From Isochrysis galbana (taxonomy: Eukaryota > Haptophyta > Isochrysidales > Isochrysidaceae): a stretch of DNA of 64,000 nucleotides. Location: assembly GCA_018136815.1 (NCBI GenBank), contig CM030939.1, positions 1,657,930 through 1,721,929 of the forward strand, written 5' to 3'. A program made the translations under genes and the position numbers. Positions 30,562 through 42,771 of this stretch are shown here, in pieces. Numbering within the stretch: position 1 is the stretch's first letter; each line of letters begins with the position of its first letter. The notes beneath the pieces are model-generated. The model ran no database searches and was not told the origin of the DNA. It was given only the letters and a program-made list of their open reading frames with translations.

Positions 30562-33500
30562 CTAGGTTGTGGTCTGTCCGTACGACAGATGGCACACGAG
30601 CGCCGTGCCCTCATCGAGAGCCTGGTACGCCTCTGCCGCCCGCTCCAAGGGCAGCGTATGCACACCGAGCGCCTGGGAGGGGCGAACGCGCCGGATGAGG
30701 TCCCATGCGGCCCCGAAACGCCGGTGCTTCGACCAGTTGTCACCGTGTGCGGCGGGGACGCGCGAGACCTGCGAGGCGACGATGCGGATGTGCGAGCGGT
30801 GGAACCGTGTTCCGAGTTGCAGAGCCACGCTCTTGCTGCCGTACCACGACGCGACGACGAGCTTGCCACCCTCGCGGGTGGACTCGATGGCCGTCTGCAG
30901 CGCCACCGGGTTACCCGAGCACTCGATGGTCACGTCGTAGGCTGCGCGCACAGCGGCCGTGGGCGCCACGGCGCGTATCGCGCCCAGGGCAAGCGCTACG
31001 GGCAATCGAGAAGGCTGCGGGTCGAAGACGCTCACCGACACACCAGCGGCGCTCAGCGCGGCCGCTGTAAGCAGCCCGATGATGCCGGCGCCGAAGATCG
31101 CGATAGACTCGCCGAGCCGCGGGTGGGCATCGTGCGCGATTGAGATTGCCGTCTCGGCGGCGGGAAGGAAGGCGGCGTCTGCAGGCGAGCTGGAAAGGTC
31201 GGCTGGGATGCGGTGAATGCACGAGGCGTCGACTAGGGCGGCGCTCCCGTGCGGCGCGAAGGCGAAGACGGTCTCGCCCACAAGCGAGAGCGGTGCACCC
31301 GCGCCAACTGCAGTAACGACGCCGACGAGCGAGTAGCCGTACGCCATGGGGTAGCTAGGTTTGGACGCGCTCATCCCAACAATGGTGGCGTCGAGTGGCT
31401 CATCCGACTCGTCCAGCTGTCCTCGGTAGACCAATAGCTCGGTCCCGCTCGAGATCATGGAGACGACGGAGCGCAACTCGACCCTACCTTCGCCGACTGC
31501 CTCCCGCACGCCGGCGCTCCCGTGGCTGACAGCGTGGACCGCGCGAGGCGCCGAGAACTCGAGCATGCGGTACGGGAGGCTAAGCCGGACGGGCGCGGGG
31601 GGCAGCGCCAGGAGCAGATCCACGTTGCCCACGGAGAAGGCCGCGCCGCGTCGAAGCACGCTTCGCCGCCAGCCGGCGGCGTCGAAGCCAGCGCGCCAAA
31701 GCGACACTGCCGTGCCACTTGACAAGAAGTCGAGCAAATACGAGAAGAAGTCGTCCGAGGGTTCAATCCTCCAATCCGACGGCTCCACCGCAAGGGCGGT
31801 GACCTCTGCCCGCTCGCACACATCGAGCAGGTGGGGCACGTCAAAGTGCTGACCCTGCGTGCGCAGGTGTGCGTGGTACGCCTCAGACACGCGCTTGTCC
31901 GATGGCACGTTGCCCGCCCCCGCCGCCTCCGGTTGCAGCTCGGTTCGCCCGCAGAAGGTGATCGGCAGGTAGGCGATAGCCGACGGTGCAAGCCGCACGA
32001 GCGTCGATATAAGCGCCTCGGGGCACATGAGATCTGCGAAGGCGCTCGCGACTAGCAGGTCGTAGGCCTGGCCCACACGAGACCTGGCTGACACCTGCCT
32101 CGCGCTCGCGAAGGCGCGCACGTCACCACTCCAGAGCTCGAGTCGGACTCCGAGCTGCATTTCGTTCGTGGGTCGGTCCAGCACTGCCAGGAGCTGCCCC
32201 GGCAAGACGGCCGCGGCCGCGTCGGTGGCTGCGGCACCCTCCCCATCGAGCCGTCTGTAGTCGCCACGCGACACCAGCGCCTCAACCACCCCCTCCAATG
32301 GGCCACCATCCGAGTCAATTGCCTCATAGATGAGCTCGTCGTACCCGGCAGCCTTGACCGCCGCCTCGACCACCGCCAACATCGAGAGGCTGCCCGCGCC
32401 AACGTCGATCACACGACACGCCGACATGGATGATAACGCGACCAAGGAGACATAGGGATGGGATGGATCGTTGTGGCGCGGTCGTTTCGCGCTGGGCGAC
32501 GACGCTCGCCCACTGCTCCCGGCACGACGTGCGGAGAGCTCGCGAGTTAGCCGCTCGACGATGGCCTTGTTGCGCGCCCTCTCGTCCACCTCGCGCTTGG
32601 CGTGCAAGTATGCGGCCGCGTCGCGAGGTGCCGGCGAGCGGCAGCTCAACGTTGCCAGGACGGCGTCGACAAGCGGAAAATTCGCCGAGAGAGCAGGCGC
32701 AGGGATGGCCACGCGTGCTTCTTTGGCGTGGATGCGTGAGCCCTCAGCGCCGCCTACGAGTGCTAGCTCGGCGGGATCGCGCCCGAGCGCGCGCGCGAGC
32801 TCTTCCCAGAACTTGCGCGAGCAGTACGCGGGAGGGTGCTCGCCGTGGTCGCCCCGGCTTTCCACGAGTTCCTTTGGGGTTATCACCCGCCACCACGGCA
32901 CATCCGAGAGACCCAAGGTGGCCAGAGCCGCGCGCGCTGCGGCCTCGCCTTGCAGATCTGAGATGGCGACCAGCGGTACCGCCACGTGCTGGAGCAGCTG
33001 GCCTAAGGGCGTATGATGTGCGATGCCTGTGGGAGTGGCACCGCCGACCGACGTGTCCGCGTCTTCTGATGCGCGAGTACCCATCTCCAACCGAGTGACC
33101 TCGGCTATCGCAGGGGAGAGTCGGGCTATCCGGCGGAACTCCGCGCGAGCATATGTCGTCGCAGCGCGGGCCACCGCCTCTGCCGCATGCGCCGCTGCAT
33201 CGACATCGATGACCAGCACAGAGGAGGCGCCCGGGGGGCGCATCACCACGGCGCGCGACCAGGATACCGATCGCTTGTCAGCCGTGGCAAGCCTCACGCG
33301 CAGCTTGTCGACGCGTGGCGCGATCCCGGCCGCACCATCGGCGCCGATCTCGCCAGGCGCGCAGAGCGACGAGGCCATGCGCGACCAAAGACGGCGGCTA
33401 AGCAAGCTGAGTGCCACCGTGGCGTCGCTCGCGTCCGGTGCCGGCGCGACAGTGACCACCGCACTCTTCGCAGGGGGCGGCGCCAACTCGATCTCCAACG

Positions 33501-34500
33501 CCTCGCTCAAGGCGCGCTCTGCGTGGGCACAAAAGCTGCTGCCGCTCGTCCCGTTTGCGCTCTCGATACACAAGTCCGCTCGGTAGATGGCGCGGTCGCT
33601 CTCGACCGACCCTGGCTCGCATCTCCCTACCAGCCTGAGGCACCGCTCGAGGCGTGGCGTGCCGGCACCTGCCGTCGGCAGTGGGAGCGCGCACGCGACC
33701 TCGGCGGCGAGCACGTCAGACTCGCGCACGACGACGCGCAGCGTCTCGAGCGAGCCTGCCGCATCCTCGGTCGCTAGCTTCGTTGCAAGCTCAGCGCAGA
33801 TCATTGACGCAACGCTCTCGCAGTCATGCGCGCCTAGCAGCGGGTGCGAGACGTCGCGCAAGTGGCACTGGTGCAGCGGCTCGACCACCTCTCCCAGCAA
33901 CCGCTCGCCGAGGCAGATGTCGAAGAGGAACCCGGCTGCCGGGTCGAGCGTCTCGCCGCCAAAGAGCGCGTCCACCACGAGCGTGGCGCCCTCGCACGTG
34001 CGAGAGTCCCGAATGGCCTCTGCGGGCGGCCGCTGCAAATCACGCCCGACCATGCACCGAGCGCGCACGGCCACCACATACTTCCCGGCGACGTGCGGCG
34101 CGCCAAGAGCGCGTTTGTACTCGACATACGCCACATCCGACTCTCTCACCTTGATGCATATCTTGCGCAGATGGGGCGTCGCGTGGGCGAGCACTGCGAG
34201 ATCATTCCATAGGGCGTGTGCGATTCTCTCACACGTGGTGTTTTCGCCCGCAAACTGGTGGCAAAGGTCGAGGTTCCTCCGGTCGTAGGTGCGGAGCACC
34301 GAGTGTAGCATCTCGTCCGCTCGGCGAAGAGAGAGGCTCTCTCTCTGGCTGTGTGGCTGCTCTGTGTGGAGAGAGAAAGCAGCGTGGACGAGAAAGGTGA
34401 TTCCGTGGAGGGGAAGGTCCAGCTTGCCTGAGAAGGAGTGGCCGATGTGCAGGCGGCCGTGGACGGTGAGGCAGAGGGAGCCAGCGTCCTCGGTCTCCAT
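30562..34500 (-). CDS. Multidomain fusion: three PTPS-like repeats, HAD-like, methyltransferase, MDR dehydrogenase
   Basis: 1,312 residues without intron. ATG at 34498-34500; an upstream in-frame GTG is not preferred. Residues 9-132 form a 6-pyruvoyl-tetrahydropterin-synthase-like unit (HIGHSF, LHGITFLV, NTTCERIAHALW, VRESDVAYVEY). Residues 140-272 repeat it (DPAAGFLFDI, LHQCHLRDV, HDCESVASMI, VVRESDVLAAE), and 285-418 is a weaker third. The HGH zinc motif is HGI in unit 1 and lost in unit 2, so catalysis is doubtful. Residues 425-600 resemble a HAD phosphatase (IDVDA, VAISDLQG, AELALVGG). Residues 685-930 carry a SAM-methyltransferase motif (VIDVGAGS). Residues 975-1312 are a zinc-poor MDR dehydrogenase (SSGTELLVYRG, GYGYS-like, FGAGIIG, VASWYG, IVASQVSR) like bacterial BchC-type enzymes found beside carboxytetrahydropterin synthases. 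The product is unknown. Confidence 0.8.
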   Translation of the reverse strand: METEDAGSLCLTVHGRLHIGHSFSGKLDLPLHGITFLVHAAFSLHTEQPHSQRESLSLRRADEMLHSVLRTYDRRNLDLCHQFAGENTTCERIAHALWNDLAVLAHATPHLRKICIKVRESDVAYVEYKRALGAPHVAGKYVVAVRARCMVGRDLQRPPAEAIRDSRTCEGATLVVDALFGGETLDPAAGFLFDICLGERLLGEVVEPLHQCHLRDVSHPLLGAHDCESVASMICAELATKLATEDAAGSLETLRVVVRESDVLAAEVACALPLPTAGAGTPRLERCLRLVGRCEPGSVESDRAIYRADLCIESANGTSGSSFCAHAERALSEALEIELAPPPAKSAVVTVAPAPDASDATVALSLLSRRLWSRMASSLCAPGEIGADGAAGIAPRVDKLRVRLATADKRSVSWSRAVVMRPPGASSVLVIDVDAAAHAAEAVARAATTYARAEFRRIARLSPAIAEVTRLEMGTRASEDADTSVGGATPTGIAHHTPLGQLLQHVAVPLVAISDLQGEAAARAALATLGLSDVPWWRVITPKELVESRGDHGEHPPAYCSRKFWEELARALGRDPAELALVGGAEGSRIHAKEARVAIPAPALSANFPLVDAVLATLSCRSPAPRDAAAYLHAKREVDERARNKAIVERLTRELSARRAGSSGRASSPSAKRPRHNDPSHPYVSLVALSSMSACRVIDVGAGSLSMLAVVEAAVKAAGYDELIYEAIDSDGGPLEGVVEALVSRGDYRRLDGEGAAATDAAAAVLPGQLLAVLDRPTNEMQLGVRLELWSGDVRAFASARQVSARSRVGQAYDLLVASAFADLMCPEALISTLVRLAPSAIAYLPITFCGRTELQPEAAGAGNVPSDKRVSEAYHAHLRTQGQHFDVPHLLDVCERAEVTALAVEPSDWRIEPSDDFFSYLLDFLSSGTAVSLWRAGFDAAGWRRSVLRRGAAFSVGNVDLLLALPPAPVRLSLPYRMLEFSAPRAVHAVSHGSAGVREAVGEGRVELRSVVSMISSGTELLVYRGQLDESDEPLDATIVGMSASKPSYPMAYGYSLVGVVTAVGAGAPLSLVGETVFAFAPHGSAALVDASCIHRIPADLSSSPADAAFLPAAETAISIAHDAHPRLGESIAIFGAGIIGLLTAAALSAAGVSVSVFDPQPSRLPVALALGAIRAVAPTAAVRAAYDVTIECSGNPVALQTAIESTREGGKLVVASWYGSKSVALQLGTRFHRSHIRIVASQVSRVPAAHGDNWSKHRRFGAAWDLIRRVRPSQALGVHTLPLERAAEAYQALDEGTALVCHLSYGQTTT

Positions 34501-35375
<875 letters not shown>

Positions 35376-35475
35376 NNNNNNNNNNNNNNNNNNNNNNNNN
35401 NNNNNNNNNNNNNNNNNNNNNNNNNNNNNNNNNNNNNNNNNNNNNNNNNNNNNNNNNNNNNNNNNNNNNNNNNNN
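35376..35475. other. Assembly gap (100 N)
   Basis: Exactly 100 Ns between a CT microsatellite and the Pro-rich repeat; both sides are hard to assemble. The true length is unknown. Confidence 0.95.
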
Positions 35476-38400
35476 GTGGTGGTGGCGACGGTGGCGGTGG
35501 CAAAGGCGGCGGGGGCGACGGTGAAGGGAGTGAAGGTGAGGCGACAGAGGCGGAGGCGGACGGTGGCGGAGGCGACGGTGGAGGTGGTGAGGGTTGGGGG
35601 GGCGACGGAGGCGGTGGCGACGGTGGGGGGGGAACGGCGACGGTGGGAGCAACGGCGGCGGCAAGACGGCGGCGGTGGCGACGAGGCGGTGGCGACGGGG
35701 GAGGGGGCGACGGGGGAGGGGCGACGGAGCGGAGGTAACGGGGGAGGAGGCGAGGGCGGCGGTGATATAGGGGGTGGAGGCGACGGAGGTGGAAGCGAGG
35801 GCGGCGATGATGGCGGAGGAGGAGACGGAGGCGGCGGCGAGGCGCGCGGTGGCGAGGGCGGAGGTGGCAGGGCGGAGGTGGCGAGGGCGGAGGTGGAAAG
35901 GGCGGCGGGAGGCGACGGTGGTGGTGGCGACGGTGGCGGTGGCAAAGGCGGCGGTGACAAAGGCGGCGGGGGCGACGGTGAAGGGACTGAAGGTGGAGGC
36001 GACAGAGGTGGAGGCGACGGTGGCGGAGGCGACGGTGGAGGTGGTGAGGGTTGGGGGGGCGACGGAGGCGGTGGCGACGGTGGGGGGGGAGACGGCGGTG
36101 GAGCAGCGGTGGCGGTGGCGACGGCGGACGGAGCAGCGGCGGCGGTGGCGATGGCGGCGGTAACGACGGAGGCGGTGGCGAAGCCGGCGGTGGCGTCGGA
36201 GGCGGTGGCGGAGGCGGAGGTGGAGAAGGTGGCGGAGGCGACGGTGGTGGTGGCCGAGGGTGATGGCGGCGACGGAGGTGGTGGCGAGGTGGCGGTGACA
36301 AAGGCGGCGGGGGCGAAGGTGAAGGGAGTGAAGGTGGAGCGACAGAGGCGGAGGCGACGGGGGAGGGGGCGACGGGGGCGGAGGCGACGGTGGTCGAGGT
36401 GACGGGGGAGGAGGCGAGGGTGGCGGTGATATAGGGGGTGGAGACGACGGCGTGGAGGCGATAACGGTGGCGTTTGACGGCGAAGGAGGAGACGGGGTCG
36501 GTGGCGAAGGCGGCGGTGGCGACGGAGGCGGTGGCGAGGGCGGGGGTCGAGAGGGCGGCGGAGGCGACGGTGGTGGTGGCGAGGGTGAGGGCGACGACGG
36601 AGGTGGTTGCGACGGTGGCGGTGGCAAAGGCGGCGGGGGCGACGGTGAAGGGAGCGAAGGTGGAGGCGACAGAGGCGGAGGCGACGGTGGCGGAGGCGAC
36701 GGTGGAGGCGGTGAGGGTTGGGGGGGCGACGGAGGCGGTGGCGACGGTGGGGGGGAGACGGCGGTGGGAGCAACGGGGCGGCAAAGACGGCGGCGGGAGC
36801 AGCGGCGGTGGTGGCGACGGCGGCGGTGGCGACGGAGTCGGTGGCGACGGGGGAGGGGGCGACAGACGGGGAGGGGGCGAACGGGGGAGGGGGCGACGGA
36901 GGCGGAGGTAACGGGGGAGGAGGCGAGGGCGGCGGTGATATAGGGGGTGGAGGCGACGGCGGTGGAGGCGATGGCGGCGGCGATGATGGCGGAGGAGGAG
37001 ACGGGGGCGGTGGAGCAGGCGGCGGTGGCGACGGAGGCGGTGGCGAGGGCGGAGGTGGAGAGGGCGGCGGAGGCGACGGTGGTGGTGGCGACGGTGGCGG
37101 TGGCAAGGCGGCGGGGGCGACGGTGAAGGGAGTGAAGGTGGAGGCGACAGAGGCGGAGGCGACGGTGGCGGAGGCGACGGTGGAGGTGGTGAGGGTTGGG
37201 GGGGCGACGGAGGCGGTGGCGACGGTGGCGGAGGCGACGGTGGAGGCGGTGGGGGTTGGGGGGGCGACGGAGGCGGTGGCGACGGTGGGGGGGGAGACGG
37301 CGGTGGGAGCAACGGCGGCGGCAAAGACGTTGGCGGTGGCGACGGAGGCGGTGGCGACGGGGCAGGGGGCGACGGGGGAGGGGGCGACGGAGGCGGAGGT
37401 AACGGGGGAGGAGGCGAGGGCGGCGGTGATATAGGGGATGGAGGCGACGGCGGTGGAGGCGATGGCGGCGGCGATGATGGCGGAGGAGGAGACGGGGGCG
37501 GTGGAGCAGGCGGCGGTGGCGACGGAGGCGGTGGCGAGGGCGGAGGTGGATAGGGCGGCGGAGGCGACGGCGGTGGAGGCGAGGGCGGCGGCGATAATGG
37601 CGGAGGAGGAGACGGGGGCGGTGGCGAGGGCGGCGGTGGCGACGGAGGCGGTGGCGACGGTGGCGGAGGTGACGGTGGAGGCGGTGAGGGTTGGCGGGGC
37701 GACGGAGGCGGTGGCGACGGTGGGGGGGGAGACGGCGGTGGGAGCAACGGCGGCGGCAAAGACGGCGGCGGTGGCGACGGAGGCGGTGGCAACGGGGGAG
37801 GGGGCGGACGGGGGAGGGGGCGACGGAGGCGGAAGTAACGGGGGAGGAGGCGAGGGCGGCGGTGATTTAGGCGGTGGAGGCGACGTCGGTGGAGGCGATG
37901 GCGGCGGCGATGATGGCGGAGGAGGAGACGGGGGCGGTGGCGAAGGCGGCGGTCGCGACGGAGGCGGTGGCGAGGGCGGAGGTGGGGAGGGCGGCGGAGG
38001 CGACGGTGGTGGTGGCGACGGTGGCGGTGGCAAAGGCGGCGGGGGCGACGGTGAAGGGAGTGAAGGTGGAGGCGACAGAGGCGGAGGCGACGGTGGCGGA
38101 GGCGACGGTGGAGGTGGTGAGGGTTGGGGGGGCGACGGAGGCGGTGGCGACGGTGGCGGAGGCGACGGTGGAGGCGGTGAGCGTTGGGGGGGCGACGGAG
38201 GCGGTGGCGACGGTGGGGGGGAGACGGCGGTGGGAGCAACGGCGGCGGCAAAGACGGCGGCGGTGGCGACGAAGACGGTGGCGACGGGGGAGGGGGCGAC
38301 GGGGGAGTGGGCGACGGAGGCGGAGATAACGGGGGAGGAGGCGAGGGCGGCGGTGATATAGGGGGTGGAGGCGACGGCGGTGGAGGCGAGGGCGGCGGCG

Positions 38401-40950
38401 AAAATGGCGGAGGAGAAGACGGGGGCGGTGGCGAAGGCGGCGGTGGCGACGGAGGCGGTGGCGACGGTGGCGGTGACGGTGGAGGCGGTGAGCGTTTGGG
38501 GGCGACGGAGGCGGTGGCGACGGTGGGGGGGGAGACGGCGGTGGGAGCAACGGCGGCGGCAAAGACGGCGGCGGTGGCGACGGAGGCGGTGTCGACGGGG
38601 GAGGGAGCGACGGGGGAGGGGGCGACGGAAGCGGAGGTAACGGGGGAGGAGGCGAGGGCGGCGGTGATATAGGGGATGGAGGCGACGGCGGTGGAGGCGA
38701 TGGCGGCGGCGATGATGGCGGAGGAGGAGACGGGGGCGGTGGAGCAGGTGGCGGTGGCGACGGAGGCGGTGGCGAGGGCGGAGGTGGAGAGGGCGGCGGA
38801 GGCGACGGTGGTGGTGGCGACGGTGGCGGTGGCAAAGGCGGCGGGGGCGACGGTGAAGGGAGTGAAGGTGGAGGCGACAGAGGCGGAGGCGACGGTGGCG
38901 GAGGCAACGGTGGAGGCGGTGAGGGTTGGGGGGGCGACGGAGGCGGTGGCGACGGCGGCGGCAACGACGGCGGTGGGAGCAACGGCGGCGGCAAAGACGG
39001 CGGCGGTGGCGACGGAGTCGGTGGCGACGGGGGAGGGGGCGACGGGGGGAGGGGGCGACGGAGGCGGAGGTAACGGGGGAGGAGGCGAGGGCGGCGGTGA
39101 TATAGGGGGTGGAGGCGACGGAGGTGGAAGCGAGGGCGGCGGCGATGATGGCGGAGGAGGAGACGGGGGCGGTGGCGAAGGCGGCGGTGGCGACGGAGGC
39201 GGTGGCGAGGGCGGAGGTGGGGAGGGCGGCGGAGGCGACGGTGGTGGTGGCGACGGTGGCGGTGGCAAAGGCGGCGGGGGCGACGGTGAAGGGAGTGAAG
39301 GTGGAGGCGACAGAGGCGGAGGCGACGGTGGCGGAGGCGACGGTGGAGGCGGTGAGGGCTGGGGGGCGACGGAGGCGGTGGCGACGGCGGCGGCAACGAC
39401 GGCGGTGGGAGCAACGGCGGCGGCAAAGACGGCGGCGGTGGCGACGGAGGCGGTGGCGACGGGGGAGGGGGCGACGGGGGAGGGGGCGACGGAGGCGGAG
39501 GTAACGGGGGAGGAGGCGAGGGCGGCGGTGATATAGGGGGTGGAGGCGACGGAGGTGGAAGCGAGGGCGGCGGCGATGATGGCGGAGGAGGAGACGGAGG
39601 CGGCGGCGAAGGCGGCGGTGGCGAGGGCGGAGGTGGCGAGGGCGGAGGTGGCGAGGGCGGAGGTGGAGAGGGCGGCGGAGGCGACGGTGGTGGTGGCGAC
39701 GGTGGCGGTGGCAAAGGCGGCGGTGACAAAGGCGGCGGGGGCGACGGTGAAGGGACTGAAGGTGGAGGCGACAGAGGTGGAGGCGACGGTGGCGGAGGCG
39801 ACGGTGGAGGTGGTGAGGGTTGGGGGGGCGACGGAGGCGGTGGCGACGGTGGGGGGGGAGACGGCGGTGGGAGCAGCGGTGGCGGTGGCGACGGCGGCGG
39901 GAGCAGCGGCGGCGGTGGCGATGGCGGCGGTAACGACGGAGGCGGTGGCGAAGGCGGCGGTGGCGACGGAGGCGGTGGCGAGGGCGGAGGTGGAGAAGGT
40001 GGCGGAGACGACGGTGGTGGTGGCGAGGGTGATGGCGGCGACGGAGGTGGTGGCGACGGTGGCGGTGACAAAGGCGGCGGGGGCGAAGGTGAAGGGAGTG
40101 AAGGTGGAGGCGACAGAGGCGGAGGCGACGGGGGAGGGGGCGACGGGGGCGGAGGCGACGGTGGTCGAGGTGACGGGGGAGGAGGCGAGGGAGGCGGTGA
40201 TATAGGGGGTGGAGACGACGGCGGTGGAGGCGATAACGGTGGCGTTGACGGCGAAGGAGGAGACGGGGTCGGTGGCGAAGGCGGCGGTGGCGACGGAGGC
40301 GGTGGCGAGGGCGGGGGTCGAGAGGGCGGCGGAGGCGACGGTGGTGGTGGAGAGGGTGAGGGCGACGACGGAGGTGGTTGCGACGGTCGCGGTGGCAAAG
40401 GCGGCGGGGGCGACGGTGAAGGGAGCGAAGGTGGAGGCGACAGAGGCGGAGGCGACGGTGGCGGAGGCGACGGTGGAGGCGGTGAGGGTTGGGGGGGCGA
40501 CGGAGGCGGTGGCGACGGTGGGGGGGGAGACGGCGGTGGGAGCAACGGGGGCGGCAAAGACGGCGGCGGGAGCAGCGGCGGTGGTGGCGACGGCGGCGGT
40601 GGCGACGGAGTCGGTGGCGACGGGGGAGGGGGCGACGGGGGAGGGGGCGACGGGGGAGGGGGCGACGGAGGCGGAGGTAACGGGGGAGGAGGCGAGGGCG
40701 GCGGTGATATAGGGGGTGGAGGCGACGGCGGTGGAGGCGATGGCGGCGGCGATGATGGAGGAGGAGAAGACGGGGGCGGTGGCGACGGCGGCGGTGGCGA
40801 GGGCGGAGGTGGAGAGGGCGGCGGAGGCGACGGTGGTGGTGGCGAGGGTGAGGGCGGCGACGGAGGTGGTTGTAACGGGGGAGGAGGCGAGGGTGGCGGT
40901 GAGATAGGGGGTGGAGGCGACGGCGGTCTCCTGACTTTCCCACCCGGCCT
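35476..40950 (-). repeat. 5.5-kb (SPPPP)-type coding-like tandem repeat with higher-order structure
   Basis: 15-bp-scale units give Ser-Pro(2-4) on one minus frame, Ala/Thr/Val/Ser on another and Arg/His/Leu on the third. A landmark 'ggtgatatag' recurs near 35762, 36428, 36931, 37422, 38352, 38663, 39094, 39525, 40195 and 40703 (with a variant at 37861), giving blocks of about 310-670 bp. The spacing pattern of the first three landmarks is repeated by the last three, offset by about 3.77 kb. Indels between blocks switch the frame. Confidence 0.85.
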
Positions 40951-42771
40951 TTCGTTCCGAGGCGGCGGCAGTGCAGAGGGTGACAGCGGCGGCGGCGGTA
41001 CTGATGGCGGTGGCGGTCGCGGTGACGGCGAGAAGACGTGATTTGGCATCCAGGGCGGGGATGGCGGCGGCAGCAAGGGCGGCGAGGGTTGTTGCGGCGG
41101 CGGTGCGTTGGGCGAGGGCGGCGGAGGGCTGATGCGCCATGCAGGCTTTCCATTGTTTTTCGGCGGCGGCAGTGGGGGCGAGTCGGGGGGCAGGGTTGCC
41201 GATGGGAGCGGCGACGACGGCGGCGGAGCCCGTGTGGCAAGCGGGAAGGAGGGCGGCGGTTTTGACATGTCGAGTGGTAGCGCTGGCGGCAAGGGTGGCA
41301 CGGGTGGAGGCGGAGAAGGCGGCCAGCGCTTTCTTTTGGTGAGTGCCGCAAGCAGGCGGCGCTTCTCTAGCAGAGAATTGGATCGATTGCTCCTAGACCA
41401 CACCTGCGTCCCCGGTGCTGTGTCGTGCTGCAAGGCGAAGGTGACGTCGGCATTTCGGATGGGCAACGTAAAGTAGGCCTGTTGGTATAGTTCAACCGCT
41501 AGCGCAAGGTGCGGGCCCGGGTCTCGCATATACTCGGGCTGCCGCAGCACAACGGGCGAACAGCCTGTACCATGAATGTGTTGCGGGCAGCACGTACAGG
41601 CAACCGCCACTTGTGGGACGGCACACAGGCCCGCCGCTTCCACCGCAGCGCAGTCACGTAGGTGGCCGCGCAGCCAACGGTCGGCATGCACCTCCACGGC
41701 GCCCGAAGGCCAAGGTGCGGCAAGTCCACCGTCAGACAGCAGAGGTAGCGCTCCGCTGTCCATGTCGAGCGCCGAAAGCACGAGTCCACCTTCGGCGGCG
41801 CGTGCTCTCACGTGCCTGCCGATACCTACACCCTCATTCAAGTTGAAGCACTCGCTCAGCGCCACTGGCACTTGTGGCACGTTGGCCCAGCACTCGCCGG
41901 CAACGTAGGCGTAACTGAAGGAGTGACGGATCGTCAAGCACTCGTAACCCAAACGCTGGACCGCCTGGTCAGGTACAGTCAGGTCCAGCCATTGGCATGG
42001 AGCAATGCGTACGGCATCCTGCAAGGCAAAAGCGCGGGGTCCTGTTCACTTGATTGACGCCATAACTGGGGGTGGAGTGCGAGGACGCATTCCGTGCATC
42101 AGGTTCGCAAGAGAGGAGGGGTGGGGAGTGCAAGCGACGCAGAACACACCCCGGGCCTTGCAGGCCCTTCCCAATGAACACTCGTTGCGTTACTTGACCT
42201 CCTACCTGCACTCACAACACTCTCGAGTAGCATACTGTCCTACACATCTCACGTGCGAGACAGACCTGCGCCACCGCCTCGCACCGCTATCCCTCCCTAC
42301 CTAGCTCGCACCCTCGCTCCCTCCCCATCGCCCTCCCTCCCTCCCACTCTCGCTCGCTCTGCTCGTTACCTCCCTCGCTCCCTGCCTCGCTCCATCGCTC
42401 CCTCCCCTCGCTCCCTCCCTCCCTCTCCCTCTCCGTCCCCCCGGCCCCTTCTTCCCACTTTCCGTTTCGCTCGTCCTTCACCACTCTTCCCTCCCTCCCT
42501 CCCTACCTAGCTCGCACCCTCGCTCCCTCCCCATCGCCCTCCCTCCCTCCCACTCTCGCTCGCTCTGCTCGTTACCTCCCTCGCTCCCTGCCTCGCTCCA
42601 TCGCTCCCTCCCCTCGCTCCCTCCCTCCCTCTCCCTCTCCGTCCCCCCGGCCCCTCTCTCTCTCTCTCTCACCTGGCAGGAAGGCTTGCTCTCCACTCCG
42701 TCGGCGCAGACAGGCCCGGTGACGCGAGGCTGAAGCTGCGGCGCTGGCACGGTGGACGCGAGAAGCTCCAT
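37867..42771 (-). CDS. Large Ser-Pro-repeat extracellular-type protein, at least two exons
   Basis: Exon 1 is 42771-42673 (33 codons, ATG at 42769-42771, donor CAG|GTGAGAG). The intron is 42672-42019 (654 bp, acceptor TTTTGCCTTGCAG). Exon 2 runs from 42018. The roughly 220-residue N-terminal domain ([41 protein letters not shown]) is Cys-containing and not recognised. It is followed by [12 protein letters not shown] and a Pro-rich region of more than 1,100 residues. The frame drifts into Arg/His and Ala frames at repeat indels and ends at a TAA at 37867 created by one base change in the landmark motif, so the true C-terminus is unknown. No signal peptide is evident in the modelled exon 1; an upstream exon may exist. 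Hydroxyproline-rich wall or scale glycoprotein is a guess from composition. Confidence 0.55.
42295..42655 (+). repeat. 206-bp direct duplication within intron
   Basis: 'cctacctagctcgcaccctcg' and the following roughly 150 CT-rich bases occur at about 42295 and again at about 42501, 206 bp apart and almost identical. They lie wholly in intron 1 of the Pro-rich gene. Confidence 0.85.

Noticed and set aside
32430-34288. Several plus-strand ORFs opposite the fusion gene
   Set aside because: Arg/Ala-rich antisense shadows of a high-GC gene.
35476-40907. Plus-strand Gly-rich ORFs (GGGDGGGG type)
   Set aside because: Complement of the Pro-rich repeat. The minus strand has splice sites and a non-repetitive N-terminal domain, so it is the likely coding strand.
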